From assembly GCA_000827495.1 (NCBI GenBank), contig KN817735.1:1-30768 (forward strand): a stretch of DNA of 30,768 nt, given 5' to 3'. The position numbers and the translations under genes were made by a program. The DNA is from Hypholoma sublateritium FD-334 SS-4 (taxonomy: Eukaryota > Basidiomycota > Agaricomycetes > Agaricales > Strophariaceae). Shown here piece after piece: positions 1 through 11,004 of this stretch. The stretch's first letter is position 1. Each line of letters begins with the position of its first letter. The notes under the pieces are model-generated. The model was not told the DNA's origin, made no database searches, and was given only the letters and a program-made list of their open reading frames with translations.

Positions 1-14
1 ACTCGTCCTCAAAT

Positions 15-2342
15 ATGCCACGAAACACCAATAAAGCGACCCCGGCATCCCAGAAATCTGCCAGCGTGGCAGCTGCACGACGTGAGTTAACTCTAAAGGC
101 TGCTGCAAATGCAACAGCAGACAAGTAATGTTCGTTTCAGCATCCCGAGCGGCCAAAACAAACGCATATTCTTCTGCAGGTGCGTACTTTGACATTACTA
201 CCAGTGGCGACAAAGTAAACTTACCAATCTGTGGACTATGGTAGGCTGGGCACCTGCAAAGAAAAGTCGCAAGTGTTCCACCTCCGAATCCAACTCTAAT
301 GGCCCTTTGCGTAAGGCCAAAAAAGGTAGGCATCATATCCAGCATATGGGTGCCATCGTTGATGACTGTTTCTATTATTCTCCTTAGCATCGCCACCTGA
401 GCCCAAGTCAACTAGTACTGCCGCACCAACCCAGCAATCAGGCTCGCGCCNAAAGCCTCCAGCAGCTATCAGCATCGATGATGACAGCGGTGATGACCAG
501 TCGCAAAAATCCGGTAGTCCTATTAATAGATCTTCTGCGCCGAAGCCCTCCCGCAATCGAGCTGTTGAAGACAGCTCTGAGTCTAGCACTGACGATGATA
601 AAGATGACGGTTCTGACCTTGGTGAAAGTCAAGAAGAGACAGACCTAATGCACCTTGATAAAGAGGATATAAGGGAAAAATTATCATCTGAGGTAGGTTC
701 AAGTTTTGCGCCGCATTTATTACTTCAGCTCACGTGCATACCACATATTACTAGCGTCCTCAGTGGAAAGCACATCCTCAACGTCATGCTGATGATGAAG
801 GACTGGAGGATGAGGATGAATTTTTTGCGGGACACGAACAAGGTACTACAGTGTCTAAATTTGATGGAACATTAGAGGTTGACGCGCATGAAGAAGAAAC
901 CATGGACGTTGATGACGACGAACTTGAATCGGAACCTGAAAGGCAATCTAAGAAGGTTCGTGCCTTGTAACAAAATGTGAATATTCTAATGATATATTTT
1001 ATAGAACAAGCCTTCTGGGTCCGCTAAANGCGAGAGAGCCCGTCTGGCAGAGGTAAGTGTTCGGTCAATCCTCGTTCAATATACTAATATANGTGCAGGT
1101 CCCTAGATGGACCAAGGACGTCACTGCGNCTTGGCGATCNAAACATCATGCCAACATCCATCGCAAGGCAGATTCCACTGCGGCAGCCTCTGATCCTGAA
1201 GACGACAGTGACTGTACCTCAGGTCCTATCTCTGTGCACCGTGTGAACATCAACTGGCCGGAAGAGGCTCATTATACGCCGGTGGCTCCAGGTGCTCGTA
1301 ACCTCAGCATCAAAGATCAACCTTTACCGATGAGAAGGATGATTCGTGCATCGGTCAACCATGTGACAGGCCATTTTCTTTTCGAGTCCGCTTATCCAGC
1401 CGCTAACCAAGCTGAATATGAGACATTCCACCGTGATGTCTTTGTCCACTGTGCAAAGCGTCTTGGATATCGCGAGATTAACAAGCGTCTGAAGGAAGAT
1501 TATGAACTCGTCAAACTTTGTGCACGTGTGGTAAGTACCTCTTTTCTTGCTGGACTTGTGCTAACTGTCACCCTTCTAGATCAATGGACGGGTCTCTCTC
1601 TTGCGCACCCAAACCAAAGGGATTACCNACAAGAAGGTCGAAGGGTTCTATCAGCTCGTCACCGGTATTCAAGCGGAGAAGCANGTGAAAGACCTCACGA
1701 ACGAGGATCAAAACTACATATATCCGCTTGTTGTAAGTCAAACATATTGTCAACTCAGATGTTGCATGCTACTGACTTCGTGTTCAGCTAGGAACCGCTG
1801 ACACAAACCGCCCATACTATCATCCATGTATCATTTCNTCAATCAAGGAAGCTTTTTTCACCGGAAACCGAGGAACCCTGAGTCAGAAATACCAGGGTCG
1901 CTTTGGGTCTACCATCGTGGAGGGCCCTAAAAAAGACGAAATGGAGCTCCCCATTGCGATGGTCTGTGTGATAGCAACATCGGTGAGTGACCAATACTTA
2001 TTCTCGAGGCCAATACTCATAAGTTGTCTACCCAAGACCCATGCATCACTGGACGACTGGAGCCAGGGCTACAAGCGCGTGAAGAGCGACTTCCGTGCCG
2101 ACGCTTATGAAAGCATATACAGGGGCCATGAGATCTTTCTCACGACATTAAAAGCTGAGCGCCCAGATTTCTTCCACAAATTGATGTCTGGCTTGTATGA
2201 TGCCGTTGGGTATGTATTTCCAGTTCTTGACTTGACTAATACTTGGCTAATAATCTTGAGTAGCTCTCAAGGCATTCATTCTGCCAATCACATTGCCACA
2301 AGATGTATGGCGCGCCTTAATCTCCCACCACTCGATGATTAG
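15..2342 (+). CDS. DUF6532-domain protein, fungal, function unknown
   Basis: Ten exons join in frame to about 574 aa: 15-81, 245-325, 388-692, 764-955, 1005-1052, 1099-1530, 1580-1732, 1788-1982, 2037-2209 and 2264-2342. All introns are GT-AG. The N-terminal ~230 residues are low complexity, rich in Ser, Asp, Glu and Lys. The conserved C-terminal part holds GHFLFESAYP, YYHPCI, IKEAFFTG, SLDDWSQGYK and the ending GIHSANHIATRCMARLNLPP, the pattern I associate with DUF6532 of Agaricomycetes. No biochemical role is known to me; family members are multicopy and often lie near transposons. Exon 1 is the least certain: the start is only 15 bp from the window edge and the first intron (82-244) is unusually long. 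Eight isolated n bases fall inside the gene, five of them in exons after 1020. It converges on the Hsp70-like gene downstream. Confidence 0.72.
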
Positions 2343-2971
2343 ATAACCAAGCTGCTCCAACCAAACGAGTAACGCTTGTATAGAATTGTGATTTGGTCAT
2401 ATTCATACTTACACATTATTTTAATCGCGTTATTGACTTCTCCTTGGTGTTCATAATCATGTCGGTGACATGTCCACTTTCATTTATCTCGTAAACATTT
2501 ATCCAGCCATTTACCATAACTACAGTTAATGCAAATAGTGAAATATACGTCATTTTATTGTGCATATTGCAATGTTTGAGCAAAGAAAGTTGTCTGATAG
2601 TTGTTCAGTGTATGATCAAATAGTCATACTAACACGAGAAACCCATCATTGGCGTCTGCCAAGGCCCAATTCGGGCCAAATAGTCAAAGCTTTATACTGA
2701 CTATGGTGTTCATGGTGACGAAAATATGGTACAATTGGTGTGTCGTCTATATTTCTTGCATTCATAATTCTTGTCCGCTGTAGTCGAGTTATGTTTAAAG
2801 ATGCATTATCTTTCAAGGGAAATTTGCGCACACGTTTTATTTGATTTAATCTGCACCATTCGATCTATTTGATCTATAATTTATTATTTCCATAAACACG
2901 CATCATAGTGTAGGATTCAGCGCGCTTTTGGTCTTATTTATGTTACATAGTAGCTTCACAGTGCAAAAATT
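2343..2971. other. AT-rich intergenic region between convergent genes
   Basis: This stretch separates the 3' ends of the DUF6532 gene and the minus-strand Hsp70-like gene. It is strongly AT-rich. I searched its minus strand for the missing C-terminal exons of the Hsp70-like gene and found nothing resembling them. The only open frames are short and not protein-like. Confidence 0.6.
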
Positions 2972-4901
2972 TCAATATGGGCTTTTCCTGATGTAGGTGA
3001 GCCCATTGGCCCAAATAGATGTTTTCCCTGCCCTTCGTAGGTGCTCCATATCGTCAGGATCATATAATTCACTGACTTGAATCCCATAGAAAGCCTTTGA
3101 CACCCGTGTCGTGACAAAATGGTCGAGAAAGAACGACATAGCACCATCAGCGACTGCCTTGCTACTGGTAAGACCAAATCACAAGACTCAGTTAGCAATA
3201 TAAACAATAAATGTGATTTTGAGTTTCTCACGTATGTTCCTCCGGTCGAATAATATGCGACGATATGCCGTTCTCCTTTGAGATCTTGGACACGCTATTG
3301 AAAAACCAGTCGTTTGCGGAGAAGCCACCGACAAAGAGGATATGCTATGTCAGGCTGTCACTGATAGTTCGAGACGTAGCTAAATGAAGCTATAACATTT
3401 TATAACTCACAGATATTAAATGTCTCGAGGCAACGAATTTTTGGAGCAATCGAATCGCCTCTACGACGGCCTCGATAGAAGGACGGAAAAAAACTGCGAC
3501 GTCCGACCTGTTGGCGGAATCAAGTTCATATCTATCTGGTCATAATTTGAACTACATGCCCATTGAGCTTCAGCTGTCCAAATTTGATATCAAGCGAAAC
3601 GTCGTTGTCGTGCACACCGCCGAATTTAATGTATTGTGAATCTTGATCTGTCTTAAACCTGACTTTTGCCGACTTATCAAAAACATTCACCAGGTGGTCA
3701 ACATCATCGGCAAAACGAGAGTGCCGAAGAAAATCTAATCGCCAGTGATATCGTGAGACGCCTCAAGTAAGCGGGATTAAGCGCTTAAGCTGTGATCCAA
3801 CGTACCAACCAGAAATTTTTTCGCATTTACGTTTACGTAAACGGATCCTTGAAAGAGGCCTGGAGACAATTGGTTAGTACTTAGTACTTAAGTAACTTTA
3901 AGCTCAAGAAATCATATGAATATTTCTAGAATTGCTTCTGGAAATGTGCTCACATCGTGAAGGCGCTATCTCTTCAAAAATGCTTGCGTCGTCCCCTGGC
4001 TTTTGCCTATAAGCACTGATATCGATAGTTCCACCACCTGCGTCAACAACGATAAAGCCCTGATTGTCCTGCAATATCAACTCGTAAGTGCTGCGCTCTG
4101 CATTGGAAAACGAGAAACGCACCTCCATATCTGACTTCTTCAATATCCCACTACTGATACAAAAGTGTAGACCGGCTTCACCCTCCGAAACGAAAGTCAG
4201 CCGAGAGAGGTCATTCTCCACGATCAAACCAGCTAAAAAAGCTGCTTGGCGCATCATGCTCTGTTCCCTTCCTCCCCAGCCGTTTGGATGCGACAGCACA
4301 TAATCAACTTCGCCTTTGATAGATTTCCAGAGTGTATGACCTCCGACATGAGTGTCACATATGTATTGGGCAGCGCAAATGTATAAGTAACGAAGATAGT
4401 CGGAAAACACGTCGACCGCACGTTTTCCGGTAGGAAGAGGATGGATGGTACTCTGTGCGCTTGACATATGCAGTTTGAACCTGGGGGTAACATATCAAAT
4501 GGTTGCGCTGACCACATCATGGCAGTATCGGCGGTGCGTACCATTCTGCTTTCACCCATCCATTTTCCCTAGCTTCAATTTCGATCCCATCGCGTGTTGC
4601 CTCTGCACCAACGACGCGGGCGCCGCCAAAACTATCGTAGTATATGATGCTAGGTATTTTGTACGAGCCGCTGGCTCTGTCTTGTGCCGGAAATCTAGTA
4701 ACATTTTTGATGGTAGGTACTTGTCCCGGTTCCAGGACACTGCGATAAGTGACATTAATTCTTTAGTGACTTCTTATCTGCAACGAGAATCTTAGTACAG
4801 AGACATTCTTACCTGTATGATACACCACTGAAGGTGGTCCCAATGTCGAATGCGATAACAATCTTTCGCCTGCTACCTTCATACGCTTTACGGGTTGTCA
4901 T
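2972..4901 (-). CDS. HSPA12-like Hsp70 family ATPase, C-terminally short copy
   Basis: Eight exons (4901-4813, 4739-4542, 4480-3954, 3859-3806, 3734-3560, 3507-3411, 3344-3232, 3164-2972) give 481 aa. Actin-fold ATPase signatures are present: phosphate-1 motif DIGTTFSG from residue 19, VVDAGGGTIDIS near 240-251 and the adenosine motif FVGGFSANDW near 384-393. These place it in the Hsp70/actin superfamily, closest in style to HSPA12-type fungal proteins, probably cytosolic; substrate unknown. It is a paralogue of the plus-strand gene at 22200: exon 1 (89 nt), the 54-nt exon and the 175-nt exon have identical lengths. It lacks two introns of the paralogue and ends about 127 residues early, at a stop in the region matching residue ~476 of the paralogue. 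The 52-bp intron 3559-3508 has a GC donor. It may be a functional short form or a gene starting to decay. Confidence 0.8.
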
Positions 4902-5241
4902 TTTTGTCGAAGAAATAGAACGCAGGTGCAAAGCAGACTTGCCAAAGCGAGGAAATGGGTCTCGTCGTTTTTAAGTACGCCGGTTCACTTGAGCTTGTTT
5001 GAAGTTGTAAGACGTAATCGACAGACGAGCGGCGATGATTTAGAAATAATTCATCAAGATTGCGCCCCAGAAAGTTCTTCTGTCAATGAATTGGTATCTT
5101 CATCTCCTTAAAAATGCATGATTTTGATTTAGTAATCTGAACATACAGGGTAGTTGAAGGCGCAAGACTTACCAGTACCTTCAACATGACTTCGTCACCA
5201 CCGTCACTTCGTCAGATGCCGATAACCTCGGAAAATCACCT
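4902..5241. other. Intergenic region upstream of the short Hsp70-like gene
   Basis: This contains the presumed promoter of the minus-strand Hsp70-like gene. I see no TATA element at a convincing distance and no supported gene. The 61-codon plus-strand frame from 4926 has no family signature or splice support. Confidence 0.4.
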
Positions 5242-6135
5242 TCATCCCAGGTGGTCCTCTTCCTCTAAAAATCCAAGAATCTGCTCATCAGATAGATTTG
5301 ATACTATATTTTCAATTTCATGCCATGAAACCCATTGGTTGCCTCGGAATTTCTGTCGTGACGAAGTCCTGGTGGCATATGGTATGCATATCTCCTTATT
5401 TGTATCGCTTCTTCACGCCAGTCCACCCCAAGTTCGGTAGTTCAGTGCGAATAATTTCAACCCTAAAACGTGTCTTCTAGAAGGGCCGGCGAACATGAAC
5501 GTCGTCCAACAGCGCCGCATTTTTCGAATCTCACAGTCATCGCACATGTGTAACATGGAGATTTCCTTGCCCACTTTTCGATGTTCCAGGGTGTCGGGAT
5601 CGTAAAGCACATGTAGGCAGAAAATCTTTAGATGTTCTTTGTGGTGCATGCAAATCTATTCAACGTGTTATGTACGCCCGCCAGGTGAGTTAGAGCTGAG
5701 CGCTGAGAGGTTAATAAGTATCTGACTTACCAAAAATATCGAAGCAAACAAACTCGGAATGGAGATATTGCCATCCCTCACATACCTTATTGTTGGTGTA
5801 ATCAGGGACAATAATCGTCTCAAAGCCACTAGAGTTTCAAGCCTCGTGTTGTAGACCTGTCCTCCACAAGAGTACGGTCAATTAAATGGGTGTTGTCAAC
5901 CGTTTCTGGCTTAGCGATAAAAACATACAGTCATGTGAACGAGGTTCGCTCTGAACCCGTTCCGTTTGCTCTCCTCTTTGGATGCGAAGAGAGAAACCTG
6001 CTCCGAAGCCATGTCGTAAATCACAAACGGCCGCGTTAGCAAGCAATACAGTCTCGTTGGGTGAATCTTTTTGAAGGCAATACTCAGGTCTCGCGAAGCA
6101 TCGTCGAGCGCGCACGCGAGAATAAAGTCGATTAC
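5242..6135 (-). pseudogene. Decayed protein-coding gene of unknown family
   Basis: Several stretches on this strand read like real protein but cannot be joined in one frame with credible introns. From 5' to 3' they are: a segment ending at the stop near 5930 with motifs HPTRLYCLLTRPFVIYD and SLFASKEESKRNGFRANLVH; a segment near 5830-5740 with IIVPDYTNNKVCEGWQYLH; a segment 5650-5470 with IFCLHVLYDPDTLEH and CEIRKMRRCW; then VEIIRTELPNLGW in the next frame; then a Glu-rich end at 5242. The GPSRRHVLG to VEIIRTEL step needs a one-base shift, and the intron near 5735 joins out of phase. It also begins almost at the end of CCT8, leaving little room for a promoter. I do not recognise the family. 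A heavily spliced intact gene is possible but less likely. Confidence 0.38.
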
Positions 6136-6194
6136 ATGTCTTCATTGCAATATGGCATCCTCCAAACTGTGCGTGACAACTCATCTCGTGGCTA

Positions 6195-8177
6195 CTAGTC
6201 GTCCGCGTCCCAGTTTCCCGCTTGCTGCGGCACCTTGGGTCCGCCTGCCGGCTTGCTCATGATGATCGCGTCGACGCTGAGTACCGCATTCGCAGCCTCC
6301 GCCGCAAGGCGCAGCGCCCACGTCTTCGCGGCGAGGGAATCGTAGATTTTGTGCTGGTCGGCCTGGAGCGTGCCGTCTGTCTCTGCCTGCTCAGGTAGAT
6401 TTTTTATCAGCCAATTTCCACCAGCGCAGCTGATACACGCACCTCCACATCTACACCCCACGCCTCGCCGCCCGCCTGCGCGTGCTTCGCCCATAGCCGG
6501 CTGATGACCTCGTTCGCTTCCGCACCACCGAGCGCGTTCTCCGCAAGCGTGCGCGGTATCACCTCAAGCGCATTCGAGAACTTCTTCACTGCATGCTGTG
6601 CGAGGCCCTTCAGCGTGCTACCGTACGCCTCAACGCGCTTCGCGAGCTCGAGCTCGGAGGCGCCCGCGCCGGGCACGAGCCGCGCGTCCTTGAGCAGGCT
6701 CTTGATCACGTTCACGCCGTCGTCGATCGCGCGCTCGAGATCGTCGAGGTGGTTCGCGGTCGCGCCGCGCAGCACGATCGTCGCTGTGCGCGTCTTCTCG
6801 CCCTTCGACGTGGGGTCGAAGCCCGCCTCGCCCGCGACGAGCTGGCGTAAGACCGTGACGCGGTCGCCGCCAATCTCGACGGTCTCGAACACGTCGACGA
6901 AGCCCATCTCCTCGGGCATCGGTGCACCGACACGTGCAAGAGGTGTGGCGTTGACGACGCGGCAGAGGCGGCGCAGCTCGAACTTGGAGAGCACTTTGAG
7001 CACGGCGATCCCGAAGCGGTCCAGGTAGTGCATCGCGAGCTCGCCGACACTTGATCCTGCGATGATGACCTTAACACCTGCGTCGGCGATTTCTTTCAAG
7101 TTCTACACGGAGTTGGGACAGTCAAATGAGAAGAAAGGAGCGGTGCGCACCCTTTCTAGTTGCTTCTCTTCACCAGTGGTGAAGTTTAGCATCTCGTCTG
7201 CGTTTTTGATGAGTACAGTGCCCTTCGTCTCGGTCTGCGAGATGTCCAGTGCGGTGGTGAAGACCGCGACTTTCGCCCGTAACGTCTTTTTCACGACGCC
7301 CTCTGGCTCCCGACCGAACACCATTCCCTGCACGACTTTGCTTCCTGCCAGGCTACCACCCATGATCTTCACCACACGGACATTATCGACGTTGAAGTTC
7401 TTGGGGTTGGTGGGCATGATGGAGAGGGCTGCTTCTGCGACAAGAGCGGCCAGCTGATCTTCGTAACCGTATTGTTTTGAAGCGATGGCAGGCTTGAGGG
7501 CGGTCCTTAGTGCGTCGCTTGTTAGTGGTGATGGGAGGCTGAATGTGGAGAGTTCTGCAAGACGTTAGGGCATGTCAGGCTGTGCTGTATTGGACGCACT
7601 TTCGAGCTCGGCTTGTGCTTTGATGGAGGCCAGCTCATATCCCTTGATGACTTCGCTTGGATGCAGCCCCATAATGAGCAGGTTTTCCGCACGCTTCAGG
7701 AGCTCGCCGGCTAAGATGAGGACCATGTTCGTCGCGTCGCCCATCTGCTCAAAGGTTAGACCTAGTCCTGAACAGAGAGATTTCTACTCACTTCCGTCTC
7801 CTGTGATTGTGATGCCATGACGAGCAACTTCGCCGCAGGGTGCACAACCTCGACCTCCCGGATGATTGTAGCTGCATCCGATGTCACAAACAGTCGTCCA
7901 AGATGGTTGATGATCAGTTTGTTGCGGCCTGGATAGAACTTAAGAAACAGAAGAAATATATTCGGGAAAAACGACGCGCCATTTGGTCCAAAACTTGTCC
8001 GGACGAGATCAGATAGCTCGTTTACAGCTTGGATATTCCGTAGCACGGCCTCGTCTAAGCCTTGAAGGTGCTGGTAATTACCAAATAAGATTGGAACAGA
8101 GCATGTAGATAACAAATCACCTTGTATCCATCCTTGAACAGCTGGAGGTTGTTATTTTTGGGGACTTTTAGAGACAT
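6195..8177 (-). CDS. CCT8: T-complex protein 1 subunit theta (CCT8), cytosolic chaperonin
   Basis: Seven exons (8177-8121, 8070-7980, 7928-7792, 7744-7600, 7554-7151, 7102-6443, 6386-6195) give 561 aa, normal for CCT theta (about 550). It is one of eight paralogous subunits of the TRiC/CCT ring, which folds actin, tubulin and other cytosolic proteins using ATP. Visible signatures are the start MSLKVPKNNNLQLFKDGYK, LVRTSFGP, VTSDAATIIRE, HPAAKLLVMASQSQE, a GDAT version of the GDGT nucleotide motif, NADEMLNF, VIIAGSSVGELA and LVPGAGASELE near residues 420-430. The theta assignment rests on the N-terminus and NADEMLNF region. The second intron (7979-7929) is 51 bp, GC-AG and has no in-frame stop, so retention would add 17 codons without a frameshift. 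Exon 6 is visibly GC-rich. It is transcribed away from the cysteine-rich gene at 8997. Confidence 0.95.
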
Positions 8178-8894
8178 GGCTTGCAGATGAAGATCAGAAA
8201 CAGACGCGTACACCGATAACCGTTCGTCAAAATACTTCCGCTGACAAAGCAACGCCCGTGACCCGGTGTCGCGTCCATTTCGCGTGCGACGCGCGCAGGA
8301 CGCGCGCGCGTCAGTCCGGACCCTGAAATCTGAAATTCTATCCATTCAGGTCTGTTAAGGGTTATCCAAAATATCCGAACGAGCTTTAGGATAATTCTGT
8401 AACGAGGAAGCGTCCTTCTTGGTGACTCCCCCGAGTCATACTTAACTCCTTCAACACCCGCATGCAGGCAGCAGAAGTGCCAGTGCATCAACATCGATTT
8501 TCAAGTACTGCCAACCTAAATTTTAATCTTAAGTATAGTACTACCCCTCAATCGGTAGCTCGTACAGGATTGTAACCCGTATACCCGTTCCCAATCCACT
8601 TCAGCGATTTCTACAGTCCAATCCAGAGTCACGGTTGTGAGCAACTTTAGAGGTGCAGTGGATGCGAGAGCCGTGCACGGCGCGTCGTGTTGAGATTCAG
8701 ACAGTATTTTCTATCCACTAGCCCGGGAACGGCTTCTCAAACGTTCTTCGTGAGGCCGTCGCACGGGTATGCCTGGTTAAGTATGCTGTCCAGCATGAAA
8801 TTCGCACTGCCTCGCGCGTGCACAGCTATAGCCTAGGTATTGCCTGTTGCAAATACAACTAGATGACGTTCCGAATAGGGGCCGGGTGGCGTAG
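8178..8894. other. Divergent promoter region between CCT8 and the Cys-rich gene
   Basis: About 720 bp separate two head-to-head genes, so both core promoters must be here. The CCT8-proximal part holds a CG-dense patch at about 8265-8315 with repeated CGCG. I see no obvious TATA box for CCT8, which fits a constitutive gene. Reading frames here look like antisense or random frames. Confidence 0.5.
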
Positions 8895-8902
8895 TATAAA
8901 TA
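8895..8902 (+). promoter_or_regulatory. TATA box of the first small Cys-rich gene
   Basis: The octamer TATAAATA lies 95 bp upstream of the ATG at 8997, followed by a pyrimidine- and CAA-rich leader typical of well expressed fungal genes. Confidence 0.65.
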
Positions 8903-8996
8903 CGGTGCTAGCGCGAATACTTATCGGAGTTGACACAGGCTCAAGCGCTCACTACCAACCTCCCTCTCCAAATTTCATTCCCAACTCACTACAAAC

Positions 8997-9435
8997 ATGG
9001 CATCCGACGCCGCTGGAGCAGATTTAGGCGGTAAGTTCACTAAGCGAAGCGTAAATTACTACCCAGCATAATGCGTAGATACTCATATCTGTGCACCATT
9101 AGGCCTCGCATGTTTCTCTGCACTGGCGACATTCTGCAACACAAGTAAGCCTACCACATGCACTTCGGTTGTAAACTTTCAATGCCCACTCTCCCGTGTG
9201 CTCGTCAGAAACATACGGTGCCAAGGGATGCTGTGGAAATACCAACGCTGGATGCTGCGGCTCGTGCTGCAACTCATCCTTCGATGAAGACGCATTCGAC
9301 GTGCAAGCGCAGAAAGACCGCAAAGAAGCAGAAGGGATTGATTCCCAGCCCGCTCCACAAGCGCAGATGTCGGCGATCAAGCCTCAGCCAGAAGACGCTG
9401 GGACATTAACCCTAGCCAAAGCCGAGGATCCGTAG
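8997..9435 (+). CDS. Small cysteine-rich protein, tandem family copy 1
   Basis: Three exons (8997-9030, 9079-9144, 9209-9435) with good GT-AG introns give 108 aa. I know no named domain. Order: a short polar N-terminus; a hydrophobic stretch APLGLACFSALATFC at about residues 17-31; a cysteine cluster with three CC pairs (GCCGNTNAGCCGSCC); an acidic segment SSFDEDAFD; and a charged Pro/Gln tail containing QPAPQAQMSAIKPQPE. There is no cleavable signal peptide, so the clustered cysteines are more likely acylated or metal-binding than secreted disulfides; that is inference. A TATA box lies 95 bp upstream. A broken copy starts near 10040 and a diverged intact copy at 10608; exons 1 of copies 1 and 3 are both 34 nt, phase 1. 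I am confident of the gene model, not of a function. Confidence 0.8.
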
Positions 9436-10039
9436 GCGGTGCACCTCGGGGGATGTCTGGAGCGATGTCAATTGTAGCAGGTGGGCCACCTCCACAATGG
9501 GGACTACGTCATGAGAATTTTTGTGCGATATTTACAGAGCTATTCAATGTTTTATTTCTAGTACAGATCCGCACCGTGCTCTATAATTACAAGCTCCATG
9601 ATATATACCCTTCTTACAGTCACGAAAAAAACCTATATGATATTTCAGTTCTTTGTTTCACACCATTCACAATATTCGTGCAAATTTGGTTTCGGAGCTT
9701 ACCTTATATTTGACAAAATCTACAGTTCTAGGGGAAGCGCCCGATAGTGAAATGGTTCCGTCGAAGATGGCGGACAGTGGATTGGGATTGTTGTGGTCGT
9801 GTAAATCATAATGACACTGTTTCTACACGATGAGGGCGGGACCAAGTAAGAATGCAGCCTTGTAGTAGGTCTGAGTTCCTTTACAGAGGAGAACGTGAGT
9901 AAACTGTCATTTACTGAGTACTCAACTGATCCGCTGAGCAAAGAAACGGATCAATACTTTGACCACGGGCACACATAGCCTCCGCCGCCACGATATTTCC
10001 TGAAAAATAAAAGGGAACACAATTAACAAGAAAATGATC
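9436..10039. other. Spacer between Cys-rich copy 1 and its remnant
   Basis: The 3' flank of copy 1 followed by AT-rich DNA. I looked for the CC-pair exons that would belong to the remnant at 10040 and did not find them. The 86-codon plus frame from 9453 is unspliced and composition-driven; I do not call it a gene. Confidence 0.45.
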
Positions 10040-10155
10040 CAAGGTTTCAAGCCCCAGCCCGCTCCGAAAACGCAGATGTCGCCCATCAAACCTGAAGGCC
10101 CGAGGCCTGAGCCAGAAAGATTGGGGGTCCTAGGAAATGTCAAAGCCGAGGGATA
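10040..10155 (+). pseudogene. C-terminal remnant of a second small Cys-rich gene copy
   Basis: This piece encodes PQPAPKTQMSPIKPEG and, further on, NVKAEG. It matches the tail of copy 1 (QPAPQAQMSAIKPQ then LAKAED) both in protein and in nucleotides, for example the shared block CAGCCCGCTCC and the following CGCAGATGTCG. Upstream there is no start exon and no cysteine cluster, and downstream the frame runs on past the expected stop. It is best read as the last exon of a tandem duplicate whose front part was lost. Confidence 0.7.
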
Positions 10156-10607
10156 CGGGCTGCGTACAGTGTACCCTAGTCGCTTGGTTGATATCTCGCT
10201 TCTGTTCTCATGTCTCCCTGAGCAATCCTGGAATAAGTATAGCTGAGGCTAATTTTGCAGTACTAAGGGCGATCATTTAGTTTGGCAGTTGGAGTGCTTT
10301 CCGCGCGGCCTTTTCTTTCCTCCGTCTGTTTTCCAGGTAACAATCTTATTCAAAATGTGTCCGGTCTACTCGGACTCTGTTCTAGCCCCCTGAGGAGCGT
10401 CTGCCTGCGTTTTACAGTGAAAAGAGGACCAAGAATAAGTTGTACTCATCTGCTCAAAATAGTTCTTAGCTAAAAATATAATATCAATGCAGGTATTTAA
10501 AATGCAGAACCAATATGAATGCAGCACGTTCCTCGTCTTCTACCCGCAACCATCAAAGTGGTTTACAAGTCTTTTCTTTTTCCCAATATTTTAGGGAGCA
10601 CACAAGA
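10156..10607. other. Spacer upstream of Cys-rich copy 3
   Basis: No supported gene. It contains the promoter of the copy-3 gene. There is no TATA box as clear as that of copy 1; an AT-rich stretch lies near 10470-10500. Confidence 0.4.
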
Positions 10608-11004
10608 ATGTCTGACGCCGATATTTGTATCGAAATATGCGGTAAGCTCAAGCACACGAAGCAAAATGTGTTGTACATCTTGTCCACTACATATGCTTAC
10701 TACGTTACCTTACACAGGCCTCTTTAGTGCATGCTTCAGCATCAGTCGGTCACATTTAGTGCAGTTCTAGTTTTTCCATGCCTAATTTAGTATCGGTTTT
10801 TTGTGTCCAGACAATGGTTGCTGCTGCTGTAGGTCTTCTGAAAAGGATGGGGTCAATGCACAAGGAAACAAGGAAGGTGGTCAGTCGGCTCAAGTATCCA
10901 ATGCGCAACCTACACCTACAGTGCAAATGTCGCTCGTGAACCCAGACCAGCCGGAGATTATAGCAGGGACTCGTCCAGGTACAACATCAGCTGCGGGACT
11001 TTGA
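10608..11004 (+). CDS. Small cysteine-rich protein, tandem family copy 3
   Basis: Three exons (10608-10641, 10718-10744, 10811-11004) give 84 aa. The layout mirrors copy 1: a 34-nt first exon (MSDADICIEICG), a short hydrophobic second exon (LFSACFSIS), then a run of four cysteines (NNGCCCCRS) and a polar tail with QPTPTVQMSLVNPDQPE, the counterpart of QPAPQAQMSAIKPQPE in copy 1. The second exon is shorter than in copy 1 and the cysteine cluster is reduced to CCCC, so the two have diverged strongly while the tail motif is kept. The donor of intron 2 (GTCGGT) is weaker than the rest. Function unknown; the conserved QMS-x(3)-P tail may be a binding or targeting motif. Confidence 0.68.

Noticed and set aside
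4254..4559. 101-codon minus frame reading through the second intron of the short Hsp70-like gene
   Set aside because: It leaves the Hsp70 frame; splicing 4541-4481 restores homology with the paralogue.
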